From: Thecaphora thlaspeos
Taxonomy: Eukaryota > Basidiomycota > Ustilaginomycetes > Urocystidales > Glomosporiaceae
NCBI GenBank assembly: GCA_900291925.1
Contig: UWYS01000005.1
Location: 1,054,001-1,118,000, forward strand
Length of the DNA stretch: 64,000 nt
Direction of reading: 5' to 3'
The notes beneath the pieces were generated by a model that saw only the letters and a list, made by a program, of their open reading frames with translations, was not told the DNA's origin and made no database searches. Below are positions 1-9,809 of this stretch, piece after piece. How positions within the stretch are numbered: position 1 is the stretch's first letter; each line of letters begins with the position of its first letter. The position numbers were made by a program, and so were the translations under genes.

Positions 1-8
1 ACACGACG

Positions 9-47
<39 letters not shown>

Positions 48-56
48 ACAGGCAGG
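9..56. repeat. (GCAG)n microsatellite
   Basis: About ten uninterrupted copies of a CAGG/GCAG tetranucleotide near the left edge of the window, followed by decayed copies. No coding role is visible. Confidence 0.9.
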
Positions 57-1353
57 CGGGCGGGCAAGCGCATCTGGTGACAAGGTTGTCTGTGAGCTCC
101 CTCACTCTCTTGACACCCACAGTCGAGTAACCGTGCGCTTGCAGGACGTCGACGCTAGGTGAGGCGGCCACTACACCCGCTTAAAACGAGCTGGAGCGAT
201 AGGGGACGGCGCTACACTGTATGGACCACACTCAACTGTGCTACAGATACTTTATGCGGCTCAGGGAGCTCGTCGCGCGACGCCCGTCTCCTCCATCTCA
301 ATTGTCTATCGTCGGTGGTGCGGCCGTGTCGTCAGCTGACATGCTGTGGCGCACGGCATCGTCCATCGCTCTCGAAACCCTCGGTGGCAGGAAGACGCCG
401 GCCATGCCGGTCGATGGCACTCCGACGCTCGCTGTACGCCGTATGTACTCGCATCCGCTGCCGCCAGCATGAGCATCGGACGACGGATGTGCCGAAAAAA
501 GAAACCTTCCTTTCGATCACTCGGCCGGGCGTCCGGACCCGGCATCGCGCATGCAGCTCTGGTGTCTCCTCGTTCGTGGGCCTGGCCGCCGGCATCAAAG
601 CGGGGGCGGCGAGGGCAAGGCCGTGCGTCCGAGCGTCGACCCATGGGTCGGTCGCTCGCTCTCTGCCCTCTCTGCTTCTCGCGGAGAGCAGCAGGAGGCA
701 AGCCGGTCCGCCACGAAGCAAGCTTCCGCAGCGGCGGTCGACGAAAGAAGAGCAGGCGGAGAAGCAAGCAAGGCGCGGCTGGCGCGCCGGAGAAGAGGCA
801 GGGATTCCTGACGGTGCCTGTCGACGCTGACAGGCAATGAGTCAGCCACTACCACGAAGCCGGATCCGAGCTCAACAAGAGAGTAGGGTTCGTGCGCAGG
901 CCAGGCAGGGTGACGTTGAACGTGGCGGAACAGGGCCCTTCCACGGCCCATTTCGTGCTCTTTTTTGGGGTGGGGCGAGGGCGGCGTGGCATCCCCTCTC
1001 TCTTCCATCCGCCCTCCGCCCTCTTCGCCTCGCCTCGAGCTCACTCCGCATAAGTACGCCCCCCTTGTGGTGGCCAGGGCCCAGCACAGAAGTGCCTCGT
1101 TCCATCCGCCCGGCGACCGGGTGGCACAGTGCAGAAGGACCCGCACCCGTTCCTGCCGTTAGCCTTCATCTATCTCCACCACCACCCCATCGCCACCGCC
1201 TTCGCCACCCCAGGTCTCCTCACTGCTGCCTATCTCGTCACCTCGTCGTTGCCATCCACCCATCCCCACACGACTTGCGCTGCAGCTAGTGCTAACAGAG
1301 ACACGCGCTGCCACACGCTTCCATCTGCGTCCACTTGACCGCGCACCCTCCCA
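57..1353. other. No gene recognised; 5' region of the J-domain gene
   Basis: Open frames exist on both strands but overlap each other, are arginine/proline/serine-rich and show no domain or splice pattern. The last 300 bases are C-rich with a CACC/ATCC character and lead into the J-domain start, as in fungal promoters and 5' leaders. I see no RNA gene here. Confidence 0.6.
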
Positions 1354-2088
1354 ATGGACGGCCCACTCCCCGACTACTACCGGACCCTCGGCGTATCACC
1401 CACCTCGACCGCCGCAGAGATCAAGGAGGCCTACAAGCGCGCCTCGCTCCGCACCCACCCCGATCGCTTTCCCGACGCCACGCCCCAAGAGCGGCAGCGC
1501 TACACACAGCGCTTCCAGACGCTCGCAGACGCCTACTACGTACTCTCCGACTCGCAGCGCAGGCGCGAGTACGACCAGGTCCGCTCCTCGAGGCCCTCGT
1601 CCTCGTCGTTCTCCTCGGGCTACACCGCCACCAGCGACGACGACTTTGACGACTTCGATTTCTCCGAAAAGGAGCAGGGAGCTAGTGCAAACTTCTTCCA
1701 GAGCTTCTTCCCCGGTGCCTTCAAGTCCGAGCCCAACGCCGGCGCCGACGCCGGCCAGGACGAATCCAGTCGCGCCAATCCGCACCAGCCCCAGGCCGAC
1801 GGCATCTTTGCCGACGTCTTCGAGGAACTCCTGTGCCCAGAGGTCCAGCGGGTCGCGCCCTTCTGGAAGTGGGTCGGCGGTGCTTCCGGCGGTGCGCTCG
1901 GCTTCATCGTAGGCAACGTACCTGGCGCGCTCGGCGGTGCCTTCCTCGGTGGTCAGCTCGGCCGCATCCGCGACGCAAAGGGCAAGAGCGTCGCAGAGGT
2001 GTTCATGGGCCTTGCTGCCGGTCAGAGGGCTGAAGTCTTGACCCGCTTGCTCCAGAGGGTCCTCGCAGGACAGACTACGCCGCAATGA
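1354..2088 (+). CDS. J-domain (DnaJ/Hsp40) co-chaperone, 244 aa
   Basis: Single-exon gene. Residues about 7-75 form a J-domain: the YYRTLGV start, a helix II rich in lysine and arginine, and the HPD tripeptide at residues 35-37, which is the part that stimulates Hsp70 ATPase. An acidic/aromatic linker (DDDFDDFDF) and a glycine-rich segment (about residues 165-210, repeated GG/GAL/GGAFLGG) follow. That segment could be a membrane-embedded or flexible region. There is no zinc-finger or typical type I/II C-terminal domain, so it is a type III J-protein. The family matches J-proteins that end in a Gly-rich hydrophobic region. The stop codon overlaps the next gene's ATG (ATGA), so the two may share a transcript. 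Client and location are not determined. Confidence 0.88.
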   Translation: MDGPLPDYYRTLGVSPTSTAAEIKEAYKRASLRTHPDRFPDATPQERQRYTQRFQTLADAYYVLSDSQRRREYDQVRSSRPSSSSFSSGYTATSDDDFDDFDFSEKEQGASANFFQSFFPGAFKSEPNAGADAGQDESSRANPHQPQADGIFADVFEELLCPEVQRVAPFWKWVGGASGGALGFIVGNVPGALGGAFLGGQLGRIRDAKGKSVAEVFMGLAAGQRAEVLTRLLQRVLAGQTTPQ

Positions 2089-5000
2089 GCGTCGAGCCAG
2101 CGGCAGCAACAGCGGCGTCCGGCGTGGGGGTATCGCAGCGGCATACTCTGTTGCCGTCGGAAACATCAGCGGAAGCCGCAGCGACACCAGCAGCGGCAGC
2201 GGCCCTCGCACGCAAGCGCCGCGAAAGGGGAAAGCAGGCAAGACCTTCGACCGTGTATGACCTCGCGGCGGGAAGATGGTCGGTCGGAGGCAACTCGAGG
2301 ATGGGTGCTGGCAGCGCCGTACCTGGCTCGCTCTCTGCCGACCTGTCGAGCCCGCAACACCTCTACAGAAACGCCGCTGGTCCCCCAGCGGCGGCAGGAG
2401 CGACGGGAGCGATGAGGCCCAGACGGAATCGTTTCGATTCCCGCGGACACCTGCTCCACGACAGGCTGCTGCTGATCCGCGACCAGGAGGGAGACTACCG
2501 GGGTAATCTCGCAAGCCAGTCGGCGATCGGTCGTCAGAGAGCGGGCACGAGTACGGCGGACCGGCGCGACCGGGACAGGCTGGCGGCGAGTGGCGCGGAC
2601 GGTTCAAGTCGATCCACCCGCGAGGGCAGGGCACGCGTCAGGAGTACGCTCACCAGTCGAGAATACGAGAGGGAGAGGGACAAGGACCGCAGGGCCAAGT
2701 CACGCAGCCGCAGCCGCTCGCGTGTCCGCAGCAGAAGCGCTTCGCGAGCGCTGTCGGAGGCTGATACCGAGACGGAGTTCGAGAATGACGGGATCGACGA
2801 ACTCGACTCGGACGACGACGATGAGGCCGGCCTAGACGGACCGGCCATTCTGCACGAGGACGACGACCTGTGGAACCTGCGCGAGGAACAGCGTTACCTC
2901 AGCGACGCCTACGGCTGGACTGCACCCGAAACAAAGGAGCCGCCACCCGCTATGCCCGACTCTGTGCTGATGGAGTGCATCCACCACCACGCAGCGCAGT
3001 ACTTTCACCGGACGGGCCATCTCGGTCCATGGCCCCACACCCAGGCGTCCAGCAAGGGGTTCGACCTCGACGAAGGCAGCAACAGCGGCGACGGCGCCAT
3101 CGACGGAGCCGAGACCGCAACGCAGCAGCGCCGCTGGCTCAAATATCTCTTCGGCCACCACAGCAACTTGCGCCAGCAGCTAGACTCCAGCGCCCTCGTG
3201 GCGCTCGCCGTCTTTGTTGAAGAGTTTGTTGCGGCCATGGTCGATCCGGCCATCGAGGACCGCCTGGATCAGCAGCGCGAGCAACGAGATGAAGCGGATC
3301 ATGCTGCGGTTCGGATCGGTGCCGCCGGGCCACAGTCTATGCAGCCAAGGCAAGGCGCGGATCCACAGCTTGCCTGGCGCGAAGCAATCCTCGCCGAATA
3401 CGCCAACAACGTCGAACAGGTCAAGCAGCGCCAGGAAGAGGTCAAGACCTCGCACGCAAATTTCACTGCAGCCATGGAGCGTGCGATTCTTGATGAACAG
3501 GCAGAAGAGGAGGCTGCTGCCGACAGGACGGCAGGCGCCATCGATGGCGGCGCGGAAGCCGCGCGACCTGCCGATAGCCTCACAGGCCCGCGAGAGCAGA
3601 CGGCTGCATTGCAGCAACGTCTGAGGCGACTCGAACGGCTTCGGTCGAGGACGACGCGCTTCGACGCCGTGTCTTGGGAGCTGCCGCGATCGCCCGCTTC
3701 GTCGGACAGGGAGGCGGGAAGCACGGCGCTTGAGGAGTTCGCGGCCGCCGAAACGGGCGCCGCTAGCCAGCCCGATGACGATGACGAGGACCTGGACGCA
3801 CAGTCGCAGAGCTCCCGGGGCTCGACCGCGTCGGCCGCGCTTGCCTCGCATCGCCACGAGCTTCCAGGACCATCGACAAGGGCCGGCGATAGCACAGCCA
3901 CCACCACCGACACAGCGACTGAAGCGATGATCGAGCGTCTGACGAGATCGCAGCGAGCGCTCCACCCGGTCGTGGCAGCGGCGACATACGGCCAGCATCC
4001 GCTCACGCAGTGGATCCGCGACCTTCAGGGTCGGATCTCGCAGCAGCACCTCGACGCCCTCACTGTCGCCGCCGAAGATGCCTGGCTGCGCCGAGACTGG
4101 CAGGACGAGATACAGCAGGCCTACGCGGAGGAGGCACGGGAGCGGAAGGAGAGGCGGCGGAAGAGGCGCGAAAGGAAGGAGCGCCACGCTCGAAGGCGGG
4201 CACGGGACACGATAGACAGCGAAGAGATACAGGGCGGCGAGGAGGAGGCGACCCGCTGGCTGGCCTCGGGGGTGCAGGTGTGTGGTGAGGTGGCAGAAGC
4301 GGAAGCACAGCCGCAGATGGAGGCTGACGCGGACGCAGGCGCGACGGACGGAGACTGTCGCCTAGATGCATCAACGTCACCGTCAATGCGGCACAGATTG
4401 CCGCCGGTGCAGCAGCAACGAAGGCGAAAGCGGGCGGCGCCAATCGGCGAAGCGTCAGAGGCCGAAGCAGAGGCCGAGCAGCCTCGGCAGCAGCGACCGC
4501 GTACGAAGGCACGTCCCGCGGCCAGCCGAAAACCACGACAGCCCCGAATCGCACGGAACGAAGCAGAAACACGGCAAGCTTACGTCGTCCGCGCGCGACC
4601 TGCCGCTGTCGACGTCGACCCGACGGCGAGAGCTGCGCTGTTGAGAACGCCTCCAGTACGAGCAAATACCGGGGAATCTGCCGACTCTTTGTCATCCTCA
4701 TCTTCATCGTCGTCGGACGAATCGACACCCGCCGCCGCCGTCGGTAGAGGCTCCAGTCCGACGAAAGGAGGCACGCCACGCCAGCTGACTTACAAGGAGG
4801 AACGGAGACGGAGACAGAGGGAAGCGAGGGCGGAGCAGAAACGGCTCAAGAGGGAAGAGAAGAGAAGGAGGAAGAGGATGGTCGAGTCTGATGAGGGCGA
4901 TGGGGTCGACGTGATGCAGAGGACTAGTAGGGTGGTCGAGTCTGACGTGGGGGAGAGAGTCGACGTGGTGGACAGGTCTGGACGAGTCAAAGAGGCGATG

Positions 5001-5108
5001 GAAGGCGAAGAGCAGCAACAGCACGACGAGGTAGAGATGCAGGCAGAGTCAGAGGACGAAGACAACCCGCTCTTCTTCCGCGGTGGTGGTGGTGAAGACT
5101 CTGTATAG
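2085..5108 (+). CDS. Large basic protein with Rrn9-like domain (possible Pol I initiation factor), 1007 aa
   Basis: A single 1007-codon frame. The N-terminal 260 residues are low-complexity and include an Arg/Ser run. Residues about 260-385 are the only well-ordered part: a DDLWNLREEQ stretch, a helix with HHHAAQYFHRTG, then LDSSALVALAVFVEEF. This arrangement (histidine/tyrosine helix, then D-x-SALxAxxxxxEE) resembles the Rrn9 domain of the RNA polymerase I upstream activating factor. The remainder is charged, with a KERRRKRRERKER patch near residue 690 and a basic/acidic coiled tail, typical of nuclear or nucleolar proteins. The Rrn9 assignment is from memory of the motif and needs a profile search. 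The ATG overlaps the J-domain stop by four bases; the next in-frame methionines (about residues 72 and 109) are alternatives. Confidence 0.72.
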   Translation: MSVEPAAATAASGVGVSQRHTLLPSETSAEAAATPAAAAALARKRRERGKQARPSTVYDLAAGRWSVGGNSRMGAGSAVPGSLSADLSSPQHLYRNAAGPPAAAGATGAMRPRRNRFDSRGHLLHDRLLLIRDQEGDYRGNLASQSAIGRQRAGTSTADRRDRDRLAASGADGSSRSTREGRARVRSTLTSREYERERDKDRRAKSRSRSRSRVRSRSASRALSEADTETEFENDGIDELDSDDDDEAGLDGPAILHEDDDLWNLREEQRYLSDAYGWTAPETKEPPPAMPDSVLMECIHHHAAQYFHRTGHLGPWPHTQASSKGFDLDEGSNSGDGAIDGAETATQQRRWLKYLFGHHSNLRQQLDSSALVALAVFVEEFVAAMVDPAIEDRLDQQREQRDEADHAAVRIGAAGPQSMQPRQGADPQLAWREAILAEYANNVEQVKQRQEEVKTSHANFTAAMERAILDEQAEEEAAADRTAGAIDGGAEAARPADSLTGPREQTAALQQRLRRLERLRSRTTRFDAVSWELPRSPASSDREAGSTALEEFAAAETGAASQPDDDDEDLDAQSQSSRGSTASAALASHRHELPGPSTRAGDSTATTTDTATEAMIERLTRSQRALHPVVAAATYGQHPLTQWIRDLQGRISQQHLDALTVAAEDAWLRRDWQDEIQQAYAEEARERKERRRKRRERKERHARRRARDTIDSEEIQGGEEEATRWLASGVQVCGEVAEAEAQPQMEADADAGATDGDCRLDASTSPSMRHRLPPVQQQRRRKRAAPIGEASEAEAEAEQPRQQRPRTKARPAASRKPRQPRIARNEAETRQAYVVRARPAAVDVDPTARAALLRTPPVRANTGESADSLSSSSSSSSDESTPAAAVGRGSSPTKGGTPRQLTYKEERRRRQREARAEQKRLKREEKRRRKRMVESDEGDGVDVMQRTSRVVESDVGERVDVVDRSGRVKEAMEGEEQQQHDEVEMQAESEDEDNPLFFRGGGGEDSV

Positions 5109-5435
5109 CCGTGATGCGTTCTGGCGTTTGACGTGGGGCTTACGGTCTAGATAGATATCAAAGCAGTATGCCAGCGCCGCCCGTATGTAGACGACCTGTT
5201 AGCAATACCATGCGATTCGTTGATACATGATCCTAGTTGTAAGCTGCTGGTCAGCCTATCGGTCGTCTTTGTCGTACGTCAAGGTTTCGGTCAGACGGAG
5301 AGGATCACAAGGAAGATGGACGACAGCAAATCCCATACCTGGTCCGTATCCAAGAGTAAGCATATGAAAAGAATCCATGCAGAATCTATCACAGTACAAA
5401 TACACCAAATCCCACACCGCATCGCAACGCAACGT

Positions 5436-6237
5436 CTATTCATCCTTCTTGAAAGCACCAAAACCATTTACACCACTCTGCAACATCCTTCTATCCTCCT
5501 TGTTCATATCTAGACTGATTTGATGCCATTTTTGCCTCGTCTTCGCTTCGACCTTTGCCACTTTTGTCCCTACGATCTTGTTGTTGGAGGGGGTTTCACT
5601 GCGAGGGTGTGGAGGGTTGCGATGTGATGAGCTTGGGGGGATGCTACCGCGAGATGTAGATGATATGTCGTACTGTGCTCGCCATTTCTTTTCGTCGGTT
5701 GGTTCTTGTGCATTGTCGATAGGTAAGGAGGAAGAGGAGGAGGAGGAGGAGAAGGAGGAGAAGGAGAAGGAGGAGAAGGAGGAGAAGGAGGAGAAGGAGG
5801 AGAAGGAGGAGGAGGAGATGGAGGAGATGGAGGGAGGAGAAAGATGCGACTTTGACGTCGGGTCTGGATCGTCGTGCCGTGCGAGAAGGGGTGTAGTTCC
5901 GTCTTGATCTTCCTCCTCCTCCTCCTCCTCGGCGTCGGAGTCGCGATCGTTTGGTATAGAAGAATCTCTGAATTTATACAATACCCATCCCAAACCTACG
6001 ATGATGAGGAGGAGGGGGAGGAGGATGAGGAGAAGAGAAATAGTTTCGATGAACTTGCCGGCTTCGCCAGTGGTTGGCCAGGCGAGAGTCGATGCGGTTG
6101 TACCGGCTATCAGACCATAACTGTTGGCCGCGGCAGGATGGAAATGGCGAATGTTAGACAGGGGTGAAAGGTGAAGAAGGAGGAGGAGCGATCGAGGGAA
6201 CGACTCACTCGACGATGTTCGTGCCGAGACGGGGCAT
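5436..6237 (-). CDS. Small single-pass membrane protein, 237 aa, two exons
   Basis: Gene model from splice signals: exon 1 6237-6209, intron 6208-6121 (GTGAGT donor, CTAAC branch sequence, CAACAG acceptor), exon 2 6120-5436. The joined frame starts MPRLGTNIVDYGLIAG and keeps one reading frame to the stop. A hydrophobic segment of roughly 22 residues (ISLLLILLPLLLIIVGLGWV) begins near residue 38, so the protein has a short N-terminus and one transmembrane helix. After it come an acidic run of glutamates and a Ser/Phe repeat encoded by GAG/GAA-type triplet DNA on the other strand. The C-terminus is basic and ends FGAFKKDE. I do not recognise the family. The tail is convergent with the preceding gene, about 330 bases apart. 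Confidence 0.7.
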
Positions 6238-6779
6238 TGCTGGAGAAGGACGAGAGCGAGCGCGCGCGCGTGTGTGCGGGAGTAGTGGTGCGGGGACGGT
6301 GGTCGGGGGACCTCGGGCGCGTTGCAGCGTGGATGTTGGCGTGCGGCGTTGTGTCGCGGTGCCAAAGTCAGGTAGTAGAGAGGGGTGTGGAGGGCAGAAG
6401 AGGAGCGGGGTTGTACCAGGCACGAAGCTGCTCTGCGAGTGCAAGTGGCGGATTGCAGGTGTGACTGTAGGTGTGGCCGGTGCGGTGTGCGAGTGGTGGT
6501 GGTGGTGGTGAGGCTGCGTGTAGGTGATGGTGTGATGGAGAGGAGTGGTGATTCTATGGCCGAGTCAAAGTAGTTAGTCTGAGTGTAAGGGCGAGAGAGG
6601 CGGCTGTGAACGAGACGGCGGCCGCTCCTCCAGCTGCGCCTGCGCTGGCGCGCAGGCAAAAGAGGGGGCAAAAATCAGAAAAGCGCGCAGGGCCAAGCCC
6701 TCACCCTGCCACAAAGCAGGCAGCAAAGAAGGGCAGCCCGCGCTGAAACCCTACGTAGCCTTGCACTGGCGCCGACCCG

Positions 6780-6905
6780 TTGCAAGCAGCGGGCCATCCG
6801 TCGCAAGCAGCGGGTCATCCGTCGCAAGCAGCGGGTCATCCGTCGCAAGCAGCGGGTCATCCGTCGCAAGCAGCGGGCCATCCGTCGCAAGCAGCGGGCC
6901 ATCCG
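6780..6905. repeat. 21-bp minisatellite, six copies
   Basis: Six head-to-tail copies of a 21-base unit built on GCAAGCAGCGGG(T/C)CATCCG, differing only at the T/C position and in the first copy. It lies between divergent genes. The unit length is a multiple of three, so all frames stay open through it, which creates artefactual long ORFs. Confidence 0.95.
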
Positions 6906-7430
6906 TCGCAACGTCGTCCTCTCCAGCTTCCCCCCGCCTTGCTACCCTCTGTATCAAAGGTCAAAGCATCGCGGTCAGAGCTACTTACGCCAACATCACA
7001 CAGTCACACGTACTCAAGCCAAGAGAAGCTGCCAGTCAGTCACACGGCTCCGCCTTTGGCCAGCTCGGGCCTGGGCTTTGGGCCCGCGTTCATCATGGCG
7101 CTGTCTGCCCGCCGCCGTTGCACTTGCATCTGTGCGGCAGCCCGGGCCCGCTACGTACAGTACAAATCACGCACGCCGAGGCACGCCGTACAGTCACAGT
7201 CACTAGCCGTTGGTCGTCGTTGCTCGCAAACCAGCCTGTTACAGCCAGCCAGCCTCACGCAGCTGGCACGCTGGCTGCCCTGGCCGCTCCACCGTGCGCT
7301 CCCCGTTCCCCGTTTCACCACCGTTCACCATCCAAACTGCCCGTCCCGCTTCACCGCCCTTCACCATCGGACCTCCCCGGCCCTCCGCCTCGTCTACAAC
7401 GGGCAGGACCACGCACACACACACACACAC

Positions 7431-7441
7431 ATATATATAAA
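7431..7441 (+). promoter_or_regulatory. Probable TATA box of glycosyltransferase gene
   Basis: ATATATATAAA immediately follows a (CA)n dinucleotide run and is followed by a C-rich leader to the ATG at 7599. The distance of about 160 bases is compatible with a fungal TATA promoter and short 5' UTR. Confidence 0.5.
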
Positions 7442-7598
7442 CCCCAAGCTCCCCCTCCCCACATGTCTGCCACTCCTCTCGACCCTTGTCCACCTTCCCT
7501 TGCCACCTTGCCATAGGCCTAGCTCCTCGCTCTCCCACCACCACAACCACCACCACCAACACCACGTTGGCAGCCATCAGCACCTCCAGCACCTCACC

Positions 7599-9444
7599 AT
7601 GACGGTACACTTCTACCAGTCCATCCCATCCAAGGAATCGTCCGCAACATACTCGCCCCAAACACCTCACGCAGACCCACGCATCTTCCAGGCCGACTTC
7701 TCGTCGCTCCACTCGTCACGCGATGACCTCACCTTTGGCGGCGCACCGCAGCGTGACGGTAGAGGGCTACTCAATGCTCTCCCCAGGAGAGAAGAGGCGA
7801 GGTTGTGGAAGTGGTCCACCATCGTACGTACGCGGTCGCTCGTGCGCAGACAAGGCCGATGCGGCTGGCTGGCATGCTGACTGTCCTGGTGATATGTTTG
7901 CACCGCGCCTAACCCCCCACTTGCAGCTGCTGGCAGTGGTCGTCGTCTTCCTCCTCAGCTCTCGCTTTGCCACCACACGCGTCGGCAAAGCGAGAGCTGA
8001 CGCAGCCACCGCTTCGACACTCGTGCCACTGCCCGTCGCTGAGGCCGACATTGCCTCTGCAGACAACAGTTCGAGCACACAAGCATCCCCTACCACATCC
8101 ACATCACCACCACCACCACCACCACCACCACTGCCGTATCGCTTGGAAGACGACATCGTCCTCATCACCAAGAGCGGCTCAGCGACAGTGTACGAGCGTT
8201 TCCTCGTACACATGCAAGGTATCGCCACGGACACACTCTACCAGCCAAACACATTCTACGTCTCGGACCTACCCCTGCAGGTGGGCGACATCACCTTCTG
8301 GGACGCACTAGCGCACGTCTCGCCTCGCATCTCCGCCTCTCCTGATTTCCATCGTCTTCGCACCGAATCCCAAGGTCTCGCCGGGGCGCACCAGCTTCTG
8401 ACAGTGACCAAGGACAAGGACGCCGGTTGGAAACTGGACAAGTACAAGTTCCTCCCCATGATGGCGGAGGCGTGGCGACGCTTCCCGCGCAAGAAGTGGT
8501 ACGTCGTGGTGGAGGCGGATACGTTTCTCTTCTGGAAGCAGATGGTACGCTTCCTCGAGACGCAGTTGTCCTCGAGCCAACTGCTGTTTGGACACGAGGT
8601 GTTTGTCGACTTCGAAGGATCGCGCAGCACTCCGTTCACGCACGGTGGATCGGGATTCGTGCTTTCCCACGCCCTCATGGAGACTACCTTTGGTTCGACG
8701 GTGGGCTACGCGGAAAAGTGGGATGATCTCGTGTTGGAGAACTCGTATGGCGATGCTGTACTGTGCAAGGCACTGTACGATTCGCCAGGTTCGAACATCA
8801 CTTCGCTCTCTCGAGTCCCAGAGGTGGGGGTGGACATGTTTCACGGTAACGCACCTAGAGATTTGCCGTTCGGTCGGTGGGATTGGTGTAAACCCGTTCT
8901 GACGTATCACCACGTCTCACCGAACGATGTGGCGAGGTTGTACGACTTCCAACGACGTATCGAACCACTGCTCCCCGCCCGCCCCACCGCCATCGACGAC
9001 GAGGACGAGAAGAAGAGGTTTCATCATATGATCCTTCATTCAGATATATGGCAAGAATTCCGACCTACCTTTCTCAAACAGGCGCTGGAAGAAGTTAGGA
9101 TAGACAAAGAAGCAAGTGAGGAAGTTACGACACGAGGATGGAGATCGCTTAGGGAATGGGACGATGCGAGGCAGACAGATTCGGACGATCCCTTGGATTG
9201 TCAAGCGACTTGTAGGAGGGATAGCGAATGTTTACAGTGGACTTTTATCCCCAGAGGTGAGGAAGAGAAAACGGTACCTGGAAATGGGAGGAGGGGGACG
9301 TGTAGATATACGACGGATAGGATTAGGATTGGAACCTACGAGCCCCATAAGAGGCAATTGACCAGTGGATGGTTCGTCAAGAGGATTGAAACTTGGGGAA
9401 GGCAGTTGGGGTGTTCTGGGCAGAGGTTGAATGGGTCTTTGTAG
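7599..9444 (+). CDS. Type II membrane glycosyltransferase (GT31-like) with C-terminal PAN-like cysteines, 580 aa
   Basis: Exon 1 7599-7823 and exon 2 7927-9444 join in phase 0 (GTACGT donor, TTGCAG acceptor). The 75-residue exon 1 encodes a cytosolic tail; exon 2 opens with LLAVVVVFLLSS, a signal anchor, then a Ser/Thr/Pro stem. The luminal domain starts near IVLITKSGSATVYERF. It has a WYVVVEADTF strand with an acidic EAD near residue 273 (DxD-like nucleotide-sugar/metal site), a GGSGFVLS loop, and an EDxxxG-like ENSYGDAVLCKAL helix, as in GT31/DUF604-type fungal glycosyltransferases. The tail has CQATCRRDSECLQWTF with a further Cys, resembling a PAN/apple fold. Likely Golgi. Donor and acceptor sugars are unknown. 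Confidence 0.82.
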
Positions 9445-9529
9445 ATGTAGACACCCCGCCTTCTCTTTAGATATTCGGAACCATTAGACAAGACACTTTC
9501 CTTTCAGCACGTTACGTACGAACGTAGTA

Positions 9530-9545
9530 CCCCCCCCCCCCCCCC
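9530..9545. repeat. Poly-C homopolymer
   Basis: Sixteen consecutive C residues in the 3' region between the convergent glycosyltransferase and SSU72 genes. Confidence 0.95.
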
Positions 9546-9809
9546 ACCAAGGAGTTCATCTCGTCAGATGATCATTCTTCGTCTTCTGTCAGTCGTTCTT
9601 CTGGAGCACGACCAAGACAGATGGGGTGAGAATACCCTCAAACAACATACATGAGACAAGTTCGTCTCTTTACCATGCCTGTGGTCCTGCAAAAGCGTAG
9701 GATGGTGCATCTCGCGAGGCGCGTCGCTTTCCCATTACCATTAGACTCTGTTCGCACTCGTACAGCGTACAACAAGCTCGATCGATCGCACATCCATCCA
9801 CACGTCGGA

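Larger units (their letters stand above)
6238..7598. other. Divergent intergenic region (membrane protein / glycosyltransferase)
   Basis: Contains GT-rich sequence next to the minus-strand gene, the 21-bp minisatellite, and a (CA)n tract that runs into a TATA sequence about 165 bases before the glycosyltransferase ATG. No credible coding region or RNA gene was found. Confidence 0.6.

Noticed and set aside
159..840. Overlapping ORFs of 150-220 codons
   Set aside because: They lie in several frames on both strands over the same bases, are Arg/Ser/Pro-rich, lack splice signals and show no domain.
1396..2634. 412-codon minus-strand frame antisense to the J-domain gene
   Set aside because: It is a shadow of the two plus-strand genes in GC-rich sequence and has no recognisable domain.
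6761..7880. 250-366-codon plus-strand frames
   Set aside because: They arise because the 21-base minisatellite is a multiple of three. Only the part from 7599 onward is coding.
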